A stretch of DNA of 64,000 bases. It comes from Paraburkholderia azotifigens. Its GTDB lineage: Bacteria > Pseudomonadota > Gammaproteobacteria > Burkholderiales > Burkholderiaceae. The notes under the pieces are model-generated. The model was not told the DNA's origin. It searched no databases and saw only the letters and a list, made by a program, of their open reading frames with translations. The position numbers and the translations under genes were made by a program. The stretch covers positions 868,001 through 932,000 of the forward strand of contig NZ_VOQS01000005.1 of NCBI RefSeq assembly GCF_007995085.1, written 5' to 3'. Every line of letters begins with the position of its first letter. The stretch's first letter is position 1. Below are positions 18,916 through 27,981 of this stretch, one piece after another.

Positions 18916-20174
18916 ACACCGTGTTCTTTCAGACGTGCGTTGTACCAGCGCGAGAATTCGTCCAGTGGCGCTTCCGTGAACTGCGAAAACGGCCCCGGAC
19001 GGTAGGCGGGATCCTGGGTACCGTTGTGCGTATTCGCTACCAGCTCGGCGTCCTGGGTGGTCGTGGCGATCCAGACTTCCGTCAGTCGCTTGAGGTCGTA
19101 GTCGACGCCTTCAACGGCATCTTCGTGGACCAGCCAGAGCGTGCGCACGAGCGTCTTGTCAGGCGCAAGCGGCAGGATATAGGCGATCACCGCGTGGTCG
19201 CTCATGACGTGCGTCCATGAATGGTGACCCCACATGTGCACGTCGCCCAGATCCCGGCGCTGCAGGCCACCCAACAACTTCGTGCAGGCGACTTTCGTAT
19301 CCATGGTCTGCGATTCATTGGCGCCGGCAATCACCAGCCGCTGCGTGCGGAAGTTGGTATGCACACTCTCATCGAGCGACTCGAAGCGTTCGCAGATCCA
19401 TCCGTCCTGCTCCCATGCGGCCTGGCTGGCCGCATTTCGCTTGACGTACTCGTCGTACCCTTTCAGGGCATCCTCGCTCTGGCCGTCCGGACAGAACCCG
19501 AAGTCCTCAGCGAGAAACGAATTCGTGAGTTCCGGATGTGTGGCCGCGCAGTGATAACACTCGCGGTTGTTCTCCATCACCAGCTTCCAGTTGCCGTTCT
19601 CGACGATCTCCAGCTCGTGTGCGATCTTCGTGCGCGTCAGATCGTACGGCGCAAAGCGGGGTGTCATCACCTTCTCGAGTTTCGCAAAATCCTCCGGCGG
19701 CTCATCGGCGAGGCAGACGAAAACGTGTGCGCCGACCGTCTTCAGATGAACCGGAATCAGGCTGTGACAGGTAGGATCGAAATCCTGCCCCATGTGGGAC
19801 GTGTGGCGCAGACTGCCGTCCAGATCGTACGTCCACTGGTGGTACGGACACACAAGCATGCCGACAGTCGCCTTGCCCGGCTGCTTCATGATGCGTGAGC
19901 CACGATGACGGCACACATTGCGGTAGGCGCGAATGTTTTCATCATCGTCCCGGACAATGATGATTGAAGCCTTGCCGATGTCGACCGTATGGACATCACC
20001 CGGTTCCGGCACATCGGCCGTTACGCCAACGAGAATCCAGAGCTTGTGGAAGAACACCTCGACATCGGTTTCGAAGACGTCATGGCGGCCAAACAGTTCG
20101 CCGGGCATGCCGTGACCGGGCTGCCGGCTATCGAGGAGTTCGCGATGAGTCTTGATGGGGATGACGGTCGACAT
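18912..20174 (-). CDS. Rieske non-haem iron oxygenase, N-demethylase of a betaine (GbcA/Stc2-like)
   Basis: Catalytic subunit that removes an N-methyl group as formaldehyde. The Rieske site is CRHRG with CPYHQW near residues 88-111. The mononuclear iron site has ECYHCAATHPEL (two His) with a downstream Asp. This architecture is that of glycine-betaine (GbcA) and stachydrine/proline-betaine (Stc2) demethylases. ATG 20174 (MSTVIPIKTHRELL) has AAAGAGG upstream and gives 420 residues; a longer reading from 20255 is less likely. Many neighbours act on proline or hydroxyproline and no dimethylglycine or sarcosine pathway is present, so proline betaine or hydroxyproline betaine is favoured. Confidence 0.88.
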   Translation of the reverse strand: MSTVIPIKTHRELLDSRQPGHGMPGELFGRHDVFETDVEVFFHKLWILVGVTADVPEPGDVHTVDIGKASIIIVRDDDENIRAYRNVCRHRGSRIMKQPGKATVGMLVCPYHQWTYDLDGSLRHTSHMGQDFDPTCHSLIPVHLKTVGAHVFVCLADEPPEDFAKLEKVMTPRFAPYDLTRTKIAHELEIVENGNWKLVMENNRECYHCAATHPELTNSFLAEDFGFCPDGQSEDALKGYDEYVKRNAASQAAWEQDGWICERFESLDESVHTNFRTQRLVIAGANESQTMDTKVACTKLLGGLQRRDLGDVHMWGHHSWTHVMSDHAVIAYILPLAPDKTLVRTLWLVHEDAVEGVDYDLKRLTEVWIATTTQDAELVANTHNGTQDPAYRPGPFSQFTEAPLDEFSRWYNARLKEHGV

Positions 20175-20227
20175 GAGTGCCTCTTTAATTGGTCTGCGCC
20201 GCAACGTTATGTGCAGCATTGCGTTGA

Positions 20228-20245
20228 GTATTGGATCGCCAATAC
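20228..20245. promoter_or_regulatory. Palindrome in the divergent promoter region
   Basis: GTATTGGATCGCCAATAC has 7-bp arms around a 4-bp centre. It lies 54 bp before the Rieske oxygenase start and 180 bp before the divergent LysR gene. It could be an operator for the LysR or GlxA-type regulator. Only one copy was noticed. Confidence 0.4.
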
Positions 20246-20424
20246 GGACCGTCAATGCGCTTTATTTACCCGCTGACATTCCTTTAAGTCATGCGAAAAT
20301 ATCGACGGGATCGATCGCACGCTACAGGGCGATTGAACACATGGTCGATGTTTCAATCGGCATATGAACAGCTGCGCATCCCAGCGCCTGACTGTCGCAA
20401 CAACATCAGAATCAGAGACAACGG

Positions 20425-21354
20425 ATGAAGACGTCCAGAGGAACGAAGGGTTACCGCAGAATTGTGCCGTCGCTTACCGCGCTGGTTGAATTCGAGGCGG
20501 TGGGTCGCCTCGGCAGTTTCACGTTTGCAGCGGCTGAACTCGGTGTGACCCAATCGGCGGTCAGCCGACAGATCCGATTCCTGGAGGAAACCCTGGATGT
20601 CCGGCTTTTCCAGCGCGGGCACCGCTCCATCAAGCTGACCGCAGAGGGCGAAGCGCTATACCAGGTAGTTGCTGAATCCATGCAAAAGATTGCTGGCGTG
20701 TTTGACCGTCTGTCCACGACAGGCGTCGAACAAAGCGAACTCGTGCTCGCCTCCACGGCCGCGTTCTCCCAGTTCCGTCTGCTCCCTCGCCTCGCCAATC
20801 TGAAGAAACTCAATCCGCCACTCCAGTTACGCCTCACCACGCAAATGTTTACGGCTGACTTGCGCCATGTCGAAGTCGACGCCGCTGTCCGCTACGGCAA
20901 TGGTCAATGGACTGACGGCACGTCAACGTTACTGTTCGATGTTGATATTTTCCCGGTCTGTTCGCCACGGTTTCTGGAAGAAAACGGAGTACCGACGTCA
21001 CTCGAACAACTCGCGTCCATGGCACTCGTTGAATCCGATTCGACGGCCGAAGGCTGGATGGACTGGACTGAATGGTTTCGCGCGGTCGGTTATCGTCCAT
21101 CACGGCTGAACAAGGTATTGCGATGCAGCCTATATACAGACGCTGTGCAGGCCGCCCGCTATGGGCAGGGCATCGCGCTTGGCTGGAGCCGGCTGGTCGA
21201 TGACCTGCTCATGACGGGCGAACTCGTGCGGATCGAGGTGGCCACCTTCACGCCCGCCGAATGTTACTTCCTCGTCGTCCCGCACGGCCGCACGATCTCG
21301 CCGGTCATTACGCAACTCATCGAGTGGCTGCGCGGTGACCCAGCGACCCGATAG
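20425..21354 (+). CDS. LysR-family regulator (GcvA-like)
   Basis: A 309-residue LysR-type protein. The helix-turn-helix is at residues 12-72 (VEFEAVGRLGSFTFAAAELG, then VTQSAVSRQIRFLEETLDVR). The effector domain ends with AARYGQGIALGWSRLVDDLL, the GcvA-clade pattern. It is divergent from the Rieske demethylase and followed 147 bp later by the DddP-like gene in the same direction. It may control either or both. Confidence 0.87.
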   Translation: MKTSRGTKGYRRIVPSLTALVEFEAVGRLGSFTFAAAELGVTQSAVSRQIRFLEETLDVRLFQRGHRSIKLTAEGEALYQVVAESMQKIAGVFDRLSTTGVEQSELVLASTAAFSQFRLLPRLANLKKLNPPLQLRLTTQMFTADLRHVEVDAAVRYGNGQWTDGTSTLLFDVDIFPVCSPRFLEENGVPTSLEQLASMALVESDSTAEGWMDWTEWFRAVGYRPSRLNKVLRCSLYTDAVQAARYGQGIALGWSRLVDDLLMTGELVRIEVATFTPAECYFLVVPHGRTISPVITQLIEWLRGDPATR

Positions 21355-21501
21355 AGGGAGGCCGTTGCCTGACGCCTCTTCGGCGTTTGCGTGCTGACGC
21401 GAACGGATGACTTAAACTCATGCGAGCCGGAAAATAAAGGCCGTTGACCGGCTTTATCGACGTTCTGATACTGCCTGCAGATCATGTCAGGAGAACAGTC
21501 A

Positions 21502-22734
21502 ATGTCGGGGATTTCCACGCTTCATGCCGCAACACCTGGGACAGACGAAAGCACCGTCGGCTTGCCACCAGGTCTGCTTGATCGTGTACGTCACTACAGG
21601 CTGGAACGCGTACGCCGCCACCTTCGTACGAGCCGGGTACCCGCAATCGTCCTGTATGACCCTGTCAACATCCGGTACGCCACTGACACATCGAACATGC
21701 AGATCTGGACTGGCCGCAATCCGACGCGCTACGTCATGGTCTTCGCGGATGGTCCGGTAATCGGCTTCGAGTTTCACAACTGTGAGCATGTGTGGCACAA
21801 CGTGCCCGTCAAAGCGGAAATCCGGAGCGCAGTGTGCTGGAACTATTTCAACGCCGGTCCTGAAGCCGGATCGAACGCCAGGCAATGGTCGCGCGAAATC
21901 TCGGATCTGCTGCGTCAACACGCGCCATCGGAGCATCAAGTCGCAGTCGACCGGCTCGACCCTGAAGGTCTGCATGCCTTGCGCGAACAAGGCATTCAGG
22001 TCGTCGATGGGCAAGCGATCATGGAGCTGGCACGGACCATCAAATCCGACGACGAACTCGCCGTCATGCAGGCAGCGATCAACGTGTGCGAACTCGGCAT
22101 TCAGCGCATGCACGACGTGTTGCAGCCAGGCATGACCGAACAGGAACTTTGGGCACACCTGCACTTCGAGAACATCAAGCTCGGTGGCGAATGGATCGAG
22201 ACGCGCCTGCTGGCATCAGGCAATCGGACAAATCCGTGGATGCAGGAATGTAGTCCAAAGGTCATGCGCAAGGGTGAACTGATCGCGTTCGATACGGATC
22301 TCGTGGGCCCGTTCGGTTACTGCGCCGACATTTCGCGCACATGGACGGTCGGGCACGTCCGCCCAACCGATGACCAGCGGCGCCTTTACGCCGCAGCTCA
22401 CGAGCAGTTGCATACGAACATGCACCTCATCAAGCCAGGCATGACGTTCAATGAATTCGCCGAGCGCAGTTGGACCATGCCGGCGAAGTTCTTCAAGAAC
22501 CGGTATAGCTGCCTGGCCCACGGAATCGGGATGGTCGACGAGTATCCGTCGATCTCGTACTTCCAGGACCACGGTTATAACGGTATGTTCGAAGCGGGCA
22601 TGACGCTCTGCATTGAAAGCTACATCGGCGACGAGAGCGGCAACGAGGGCGTGAAGCTCGAACAGCAGGTGCATCTGACAGAAAACGGGTGCGTGCCCCT
22701 TTCGACATTCCCCTTCGAGACCGAATGGCTCTGA
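21502..22734 (+). CDS. M24-family metalloenzyme with DddP (DMSP lyase) active-site pattern
   Basis: Pita-bread (creatinase/aminopeptidase P) fold of 410 residues. ATG 21502 has AGGAG 8 bases upstream and is preferred to 21484. Metal ligands are Asp266, Asp276, His340, Glu372 and Glu387. The extra residues that set DddP apart from peptidases are also present: Asp264 (DTD motif), Tyr335 five residues before the His, and Asp346 six after it (YSCLAHGIGMVDE). These spacings match those I recall for the characterised DMSP lyase DddP, where the late Asp is the proposed base. DddP splits DMSP to DMS and acrylate. In this locus the substrate could instead be an N-betaine. Confidence 0.75.
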   Translation: MSGISTLHAATPGTDESTVGLPPGLLDRVRHYRLERVRRHLRTSRVPAIVLYDPVNIRYATDTSNMQIWTGRNPTRYVMVFADGPVIGFEFHNCEHVWHNVPVKAEIRSAVCWNYFNAGPEAGSNARQWSREISDLLRQHAPSEHQVAVDRLDPEGLHALREQGIQVVDGQAIMELARTIKSDDELAVMQAAINVCELGIQRMHDVLQPGMTEQELWAHLHFENIKLGGEWIETRLLASGNRTNPWMQECSPKVMRKGELIAFDTDLVGPFGYCADISRTWTVGHVRPTDDQRRLYAAAHEQLHTNMHLIKPGMTFNEFAERSWTMPAKFFKNRYSCLAHGIGMVDEYPSISYFQDHGYNGMFEAGMTLCIESYIGDESGNEGVKLEQQVHLTENGCVPLSTFPFETEWL

Positions 22735-22746
22735 TCGGTTCCCGCA

Positions 22747-22776
22747 CAGTCGCGACCTGGTTAGAAGCCGCGACTG
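22747..22776. terminator. Hairpin after the DddP-like gene
   Basis: CAGTCGCG and CGCGACTG form an 8-bp stem with a 14-base loop, starting 12 bp after the stop. No T-run follows, so it is at best a weak terminator or an mRNA-stabilising hairpin. Confidence 0.3.
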
Positions 22777-22793
22777 CCCCCATCGCACGATCG

Positions 22794-23048
22794 CTATCCG
22801 CCTGACACCGATCCGATATCCGTCTCCGAGCGATCCATCACTTCAGCCGACACGTCTACATCGTGCGCCCCGATATGGCTGGTCGGAATACGTACTCCCG
22901 CCCCCGCGAGTCGGTCGAGATGTGCCGACAGAAGCTCCACCACCCCTTGCATCAGCGCGCCGGCTCTGGACACGACAAGAAGGAGACCAACGCCTGGACC
23001 TTTCTATTTCTTCTGCGAAGTCGGGCGCATCGCAATCGACATGTGCAC
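22794..23048 (-). pseudogene. C-terminal remnant of a malate/L-lactate dehydrogenase-type (LhpD-like) reductase
   Basis: Reading leftward gives GAHVDCDAPDFAEE, then after a frame shift GPGVGLLLVVSRAGALMQGV, then LDRLAGAGVRIPTSHIGAHD and VDVSAEVMD, to a TAG. This aligns with the C-terminus of the intact LhpD-like protein at 28296-29276 (ETPGIGLFLVALKADVF and LARAGVRIPGSHITVREIDV). About 80 of 330 residues remain. It abuts the RidA stop codon. It shows that another reductase gene of this type once stood in the cluster. Confidence 0.65.
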
Positions 23049-23399
23049 CTAGACAGCCGCGACGATCACGACCTCGATCAACTTCTCTCGCTGGGCCAGC
23101 GTCGCCCCCACCGTAGCACGAGGTGGCGTATGCCCTGGCGTTACCCATGCATCCCACACTTCATTCATCGCCGCGGCTTGCGACATGTCGGACAGGAAGA
23201 TCTGGCACGAAAGAATGCGGGATTTGTCTGAGCCGTGTTCTGCGAGCAGCGCATCAATCGATGCCAACACCTGGCGCGTTTGACCTGCCATATCCTGGCT
23301 GATGTCATCCGGCACCTGCCCGGCAAGATAGATCGTTCCCTGATGGATAGTGACCTCGCACAGACGCTTGCCGACATGGCTACGCTTGATTTCAGGCAA
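23049..23399 (-). CDS. RidA/YjgF family protein (enamine/imine deaminase type)
   Basis: A 116-residue RidA-family protein starting at TTG 23399, chosen because GGAGGA lies 6 bases upstream. The family arginine is in TPPRATVGATL near residue 94, and RDAQ-like C-terminal acidic and hydrophobic residues (KLIEVVIVAAV) follow. RidA proteins hydrolyse reactive 2-aminoacrylate and related imines. It follows, on the same strand, an FAD amine oxidoreductase gene (23434-24765), whose imine product it would clear. Confidence 0.85.
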   Translation of the reverse strand: MPEIKRSHVGKRLCEVTIHQGTIYLAGQVPDDISQDMAGQTRQVLASIDALLAEHGSDKSRILSCQIFLSDMSQAAAMNEVWDAWVTPGHTPPRATVGATLAQREKLIEVVIVAAV

Positions 23400-23433
23400 C
23401 TTGATTCCTCCAGATTTACTTTATCGATAGAAA

Positions 23434-24765
23434 CTAGCGCTCAGAGCCGGCAAGTGCCGCCTGATACTTGATCGACGAAACGACGCCAATGCGCCTGATC
23501 GGTTCCGGGGGCAACCAGTTGGGGCCTTCAAGACTAAGTGCGTCGGACAACTGCGAGGACTGGGCGCCCATGGCCATCTCGCCCAGCAGCTTGCCGTATG
23601 TGCTGCCCTTCAGCACGCCGGCGCCGTTGCAGCCCAACGACGCAAACAGACCCGGGCGCAACTCCCCAAAGAACGTGGCGCCATTGCGAGTCAACGCCGT
23701 TGTCCCTCCCCATACATACTCAAACTCGTGTGACTTCATATTCGGGTACCGACGCTGATAGCAGCTCGTCAGCTGCGCTAGCGTATCGGCAGGCGCCTGC
23801 TCGCGCTCATATGAATAGGCACTGCGCACCATAAAACGTCCGTCCTGGACGCGGCGCAATGTCGTGCCCAGCCGATTGGCAGGTATGACACCCCACTCCG
23901 GGGAATTGCCGAGCTTTCTCAACTCCGACTCGGGAAGCCTTGGCGTGACCGCTGCATAGGTAAAAATCGTGATCAGTCTGTCACGGAGGATGCCTAGGGC
24001 TTTGGCGAAGCCGTTGTTGGCCAGAATTACTCGATCAGCCACGTACTCCGCTTCGGATGTCGTAATCCGAAATGGTGATGATTCGCTGAGCTCTACGACC
24101 GGCTCGTTTTCGACTAGAACGACGTTGGCGGGCAGACTGTCCGCCAGCCCCCGGATCAACGCGGCTGGCTGCACGAAAACGTTATTGGGTGAGTGAAACC
24201 CGTAGCGGTAGTAGCTGGTACCCAGCTTTTCCTGCAGCGCGTCGCGGTCGAACTCTTCGAAGTCCACACCCCACTCGCGGTATTGCGCCAAGGAAGCGTT
24301 GAGATTCTCTATGCCGGAATCGCTCGCCGCCGCGTGAAATTTTCCGATCGGGTTCCAGCCGCAGTCGATCCCATGTTCTCGAACGAGTTGCGCAAGCCAA
24401 CGCAAACCCGAATCGTACAAACCAATCTGCTTGCGTGCCACCTCCAGCGGGCTGGTGTGGCCACCCATCTTAGTATTGTGCGGCAGATTGATAACGAAGC
24501 CCGAGTTCCGCCCGGACGAGCCTTCGCCAATGGTCGACGCTTCGAGCACCAGCACCGGCTGATCAGGCTGCATCTCCGCAATGCGCCGTGCCGCAGCGAG
24601 GCCCGTATATCCACCGCCGATCACGACAGTGCCGAATCTGCGAACACTCGTGCCAGACCGTTTCTGCCGCTCGGGCAGCATCGCATTCCAGCCCGAACCA
24701 AGATGATAGGTAGGGTACTTACCAGCCGTCACGTCGGCGGTAGAGAGACCTTGTTGGATATGCAT
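23434..24765 (-). CDS. FAD-dependent amine oxidoreductase (DAO family, PuuB-like)
   Basis: A 443-residue DAO-family flavoprotein. The dinucleotide fold VVIGGGYTGLAAARRIAEM begins at residue 47, preceded by a 45-residue arm (TYHLGSGWNAMLPERQ) typical of the gamma-glutamylputrescine oxidase and related group. The motif GRNSGFVINLPHN follows, and the C-terminal FAD contact is SLGCNGAGVLKGS. It would oxidise a primary or secondary amine to an imine. The next gene downstream is a RidA imine hydrolase, 34 bp away. The ATG at 24765 has only a weak ribosome site. The exact substrate is unknown. Confidence 0.82.
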   Translation of the reverse strand: MHIQQGLSTADVTAGKYPTYHLGSGWNAMLPERQKRSGTSVRRFGTVVIGGGYTGLAAARRIAEMQPDQPVLVLEASTIGEGSSGRNSGFVINLPHNTKMGGHTSPLEVARKQIGLYDSGLRWLAQLVREHGIDCGWNPIGKFHAAASDSGIENLNASLAQYREWGVDFEEFDRDALQEKLGTSYYRYGFHSPNNVFVQPAALIRGLADSLPANVVLVENEPVVELSESSPFRITTSEAEYVADRVILANNGFAKALGILRDRLITIFTYAAVTPRLPESELRKLGNSPEWGVIPANRLGTTLRRVQDGRFMVRSAYSYEREQAPADTLAQLTSCYQRRYPNMKSHEFEYVWGGTTALTRNGATFFGELRPGLFASLGCNGAGVLKGSTYGKLLGEMAMGAQSSQLSDALSLEGPNWLPPEPIRRIGVVSSIKYQAALAGSER

Positions 24766-25023
24766 GGAGTCACCGCTATGATCGGAACATCATTGCGCTC
24801 GCGCCTCGAGCGCCTGCGAGCGTACAGCGGACCATGGTCGAAACCCGCTACCTTTCCGTAGAAGTAAAGGAGACCGGCTTCCTCGATGATTTAACCTGAT
24901 CTCATGATGCCGAGGAACCGTTGGCGTCCAGCTAACATCAGTTAGCCAAATGATGAGCTTAAGTGCCGTTTGTTTTCATCAGGCACTGCGTAGTGAATGA
25001 AGGCACATTGATCACTTGCGCTT

Positions 25024-25935
25024 TCATTCCTCGCGTTCGACATAGCGATTTGCTTCCGCAAGCAGCCAGAGCGCGAGCGCTTGTAGTTGCGGTGAGTTTT
25101 CCCTGGATTCTGGATAGACCAGGTAGTACCCCTTCTCGCTACGCAGCGACATGCCGGATGGCAGTACAAGTTCGCCAGTAGCCACCTCGTGCGACACAAA
25201 AAATCGAGGAACGAGCGCAATACCAAGTCCGGCGCGCGCCGCCTCGACAAGCATCGAGAAGAGTTCGTACCGCTGCCCCCGCATGCAGTCGACATCGTCG
25301 ATACCTGCTTGCGTGAACCAGTGCCGCCACGCGTCAGGACGCGCTGACTGATGAAGCAACGTGAACTCTGCGACTTCTCGCGGCTCCAGCAGTGTCCTTC
25401 CCTTCAAGAGCCGCGGACTGCATACGGGAGTCATATCCTCACCGAAGAGATACTTCGTGATCGACCCTGGCCATATAGGGTCGCCGAAGTGGATGGCTGC
25501 GTCAAAGGGCGTATCGGTGAATAGAAAGGGCTCGGCCCGTGTCGTCAGATTGACCGTGATGTGTTCATGCTCTTCGTAGAACCCTGGAAGCCGCGGGATC
25601 AGCCATCGCGTGGCGAACGTCGGAATGACGGCAAGCTCGAGGGTGCCGCCAGCGTTCCGGTGAGCCATCGCTGCCAGCGTATCCCGCTCTATGCGGTCGA
25701 GATTCCCTCTAACCTGTCTTGCATACACCTCGCCTATCTCAGTCAGGCTGAGTCTTTTCTTGACGCGGTTGAAAAGCGGAACACCCAGATACTCCTCCAG
25801 GCTCGCTACCTGTCGACCGACTGCACTCTGCGTCAACGCCAGCTCGTCCGCGCTCCGGGTGAAGCTCAGATGGCGCGCTGCCGCCTCGAAAGCGATCAGC
25901 GCTTCGATACTCGGAATTCTTCGCCTCACGTTCAT
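25024..25935 (-). CDS. LysR-family regulator (GcvA-like), divergent from kamA-like gene
   Basis: A 303-residue LysR-type regulator. The DNA-binding region is residues 8-68 (SIEALIAFEAAARHLSFTRS, then LTQSAVGRQVASLEEYLG). The effector half contains AARAGLGIALVPRFFVSHEV. It is divergent from the radical SAM gene at 26132 with 196 bp between the two starts. The usual LysR arrangement makes the aminomutase-like gene and ferredoxin its likely targets. Confidence 0.87.
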   Translation of the reverse strand: MNVRRRIPSIEALIAFEAAARHLSFTRSADELALTQSAVGRQVASLEEYLGVPLFNRVKKRLSLTEIGEVYARQVRGNLDRIERDTLAAMAHRNAGGTLELAVIPTFATRWLIPRLPGFYEEHEHITVNLTTRAEPFLFTDTPFDAAIHFGDPIWPGSITKYLFGEDMTPVCSPRLLKGRTLLEPREVAEFTLLHQSARPDAWRHWFTQAGIDDVDCMRGQRYELFSMLVEAARAGLGIALVPRFFVSHEVATGELVLPSGMSLRSEKGYYLVYPESRENSPQLQALALWLLAEANRYVEREE

Positions 25936-26131
25936 TCCTCAAACGCACAACGTCGCGAGTTTATATCGTTTGCTGCCCTCCGACCATGCAGTAACAATGA
26001 TTTCAACAACACAAGCGACATTGCCTGGCAACGCGCGCCCCGCGCCACGAAGTATCTGGCGTACGGATTCGCACGGCCATACATTTCGCATTCCTATTCA
26101 CACTTATCTCCACTTTACAGAGGACAATCCC

Positions 26132-27538
26132 ATGGCTTCCGATTCACTTCCTGCAAAGTTCAAGCCTTACACGCGCCAAACGATCAGCCAGGCGCCCCAG
26201 TGGTCGTTGCTCCCGGAAGAGCTTCGCGAAGCGGTGCAGGTTGTCTCTCGCGTGATGCCGTTCCGAACCAACCAGTACGTGATGGACGAACTGATCGACT
26301 GGAACAATGTTCCCGACGATCCGATCTATCGTCTGACTTTCCCGCATCAGGACATGCTTTCCCCGTCCGACTACTCGAACCTGAGAGACCTTGTGCTGGT
26401 TCGGAAAGACGAGGCCGCGATCGAAGATGCGGTGCGTGGAATCCGGCTCGCGATGAATCCCCACCCAGCTGGTCAGATGACTCACAACGTGCCTTTCATG
26501 AACGGCCAGCCAGTGAGCGGGCTCCAGCACAAGTACAAAGAGACGGTCCTCTTCTTCCCCAGCGCCGGGCAGACATGTCACGCATACTGCACCTTCTGTT
26601 TCCGTTGGCCGCAGTTCGTCGGAATGGACGATCTGAAGTTCGATGCGCGTGAATCAAGCGAACTGGTCGCCTATCTGAAGCTGCATCCCGAAGTGACCGA
26701 TGTGCTGATCACCGGGGGCGATCCGCTCATCATGAACACGCGTTCGCTCGCCGGTTACATCGAGCCGCTGCTCGTCCCCGAACTCGCGCACATCCAGAAT
26801 ATCCGTATCGGCACCAAGTCGGTTGCCTATTGGCCTCAGCGCTTCGTGACGGACAAGGATTCGGATGATCTGCTCCGTCTGTTCGAAAAGGTCGTGGCGG
26901 CCGGCAAGAATCTGGCGATCATGGGCCACTACAATCATCCGGCTGAAATTCGCACGCCGATCGCGCAGCGAGCGGTGAAACGCATCGTGTCGACGGGCGC
27001 CACGCTGCGATTGCAGGCACCGTTGATTCGCCATATCAACGAAGACCCGAAGGGCTGGGTCGAACTCTGGACAACGGGCGTACGGCTGGGTGCCATTCCG
27101 TACTACATGTTTGTCGAGCGAGACACGGGCCCAAGCCACTATTTCCAGTTGCCGCTCGCCCGGGCCTACGAGATATTCCAGTCCGCCTACAGTTCGGTAT
27201 CCGGTCTGGCGCGTACTGTTCGCGGCCCGTCGATGAGCGCGTTCCCCGGCAAGGTCGTGGTGGACGGCATCGTCGAAATCGCGGGCGAGAAGGTTTTCGC
27301 GTTGCAGTTCCTGCAAGCGCGTAAGCCCGAGTGGGTTCGCCGTCCCTTCTATGCGAAGTTCGATCCCAAGGCGACCTGGCTGCACGATCTCGTGCCTGCG
27401 TTTGGGGAAAAGAAATTCTTCTTCGAAACGGACGCGGAAGCTCCGCACAAATCCCTGCAAGTCGTCACGCGACACACGGGCCGATATGTGCCGGGTGCGA
27501 CGTCGGAGACATCGCAACCGCTCGCAATCGAAGCGTAA
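26132..27538 (+). CDS. Lysine-2,3-aminomutase-family radical SAM/PLP enzyme of unknown substrate
   Basis: A 468-residue KamA-family protein. The radical SAM cluster is C149-x3-C153-x2-C156 (CHAYCTFC), with the SAM motif TGGDPL at 194-199. The probable PLP lysine is Lys374 (SAFPGK). The first aspartate that holds the side-chain amine of lysine in classical aminomutases aligns by eye with Arg330 (PYYMFVER), and no Asp stands at the second position before the PLP lysine. The enzyme is therefore unlikely to act on lysine, and an acidic side chain would fit better. Start ATG 26132 ([10 protein letters not shown]) follows ACAGAGGAC. It shares an operon with a ferredoxin. Confidence 0.85.
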   Translation: MASDSLPAKFKPYTRQTISQAPQWSLLPEELREAVQVVSRVMPFRTNQYVMDELIDWNNVPDDPIYRLTFPHQDMLSPSDYSNLRDLVLVRKDEAAIEDAVRGIRLAMNPHPAGQMTHNVPFMNGQPVSGLQHKYKETVLFFPSAGQTCHAYCTFCFRWPQFVGMDDLKFDARESSELVAYLKLHPEVTDVLITGGDPLIMNTRSLAGYIEPLLVPELAHIQNIRIGTKSVAYWPQRFVTDKDSDDLLRLFEKVVAAGKNLAIMGHYNHPAEIRTPIAQRAVKRIVSTGATLRLQAPLIRHINEDPKGWVELWTTGVRLGAIPYYMFVERDTGPSHYFQLPLARAYEIFQSAYSSVSGLARTVRGPSMSAFPGKVVVDGIVEIAGEKVFALQFLQARKPEWVRRPFYAKFDPKATWLHDLVPAFGEKKFFFETDAEAPHKSLQVVTRHTGRYVPGATSETSQPLAIEA

Positions 27539-27547
27539 TTTCATGGG

Positions 27548-27569
27548 ACGGCCCGCTGGCACGGGCCGT
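27548..27569. terminator. Hairpin between the aminomutase-like gene and ferredoxin
   Basis: ACGGCCCG and CGGGCCGT form a perfect 8-bp GC-rich stem with a 6-base loop, 10 bp after the stop and about 30 bp before the ferredoxin start. There is no T-run, so it is more likely to protect or process the message, or to reduce read-through, than to stop it. Confidence 0.4.
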
Positions 27570-27600
27570 TGCCGGATTCGTTCAACGCCCCGGAGGACGC

Positions 27601-27942
27601 ATGGCGTACGTTGTAACCGAGAGCTGCATCCAGTGTCGTTATACGGACTGTGTCGAGGTCTGTCCCACCGACTGTTTCCGTGAAGGTCCGAACTTCCTGG
27701 TCATTGACCCCGATGAGTGCATCGATTGCGGAGTCTGTGCCCCAGAGTGCCCGGTTGATGCGATCTCCTCGTCCGAGGAGATCGCGGGAACAGAGCAGCA
27801 CGTTTTCATCGAACTCAACGCGTCGCTGGCCAAAGCATGGCCGACGATCACAACCCGACAGCCGCCGCTACCCGACGCGGAAGAATGGAAGGACGTCAAA
27901 TCCAAGCTAGCGCATCTCGCTCGCGACTCTGTGGCCGGTTGA
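27601..27942 (+). CDS. Ferredoxin, FdxA type ([3Fe-4S]/[4Fe-4S])
   Basis: A 113-residue bacterial 7Fe-type ferredoxin. The first cluster region is [18 protein letters not shown] (residues 9-26) and the second is [16 protein letters not shown] (residues 40-55). A C-terminal extension of about 55 residues is typical of FdxA. GGAGG lies 6 bases before ATG 27601. Placed right after a radical SAM gene, it is the likely electron donor that reduces the SAM cluster. Confidence 0.92.
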   Translation: MAYVVTESCIQCRYTDCVEVCPTDCFREGPNFLVIDPDECIDCGVCAPECPVDAISSSEEIAGTEQHVFIELNASLAKAWPTITTRQPPLPDAEEWKDVKSKLAHLARDSVAG

Positions 27943-27981
27943 GTGTCCGTAAAAGAACGCTCGTGAAAACGCAGGCAGCCC

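Noticed and set aside
25561..26131. Long upstream extension of the aminomutase-like frame
   Set aside because: It overlaps the divergent LysR gene and lacks family similarity; ATG 26132 has a ribosome site and begins the conserved protein.
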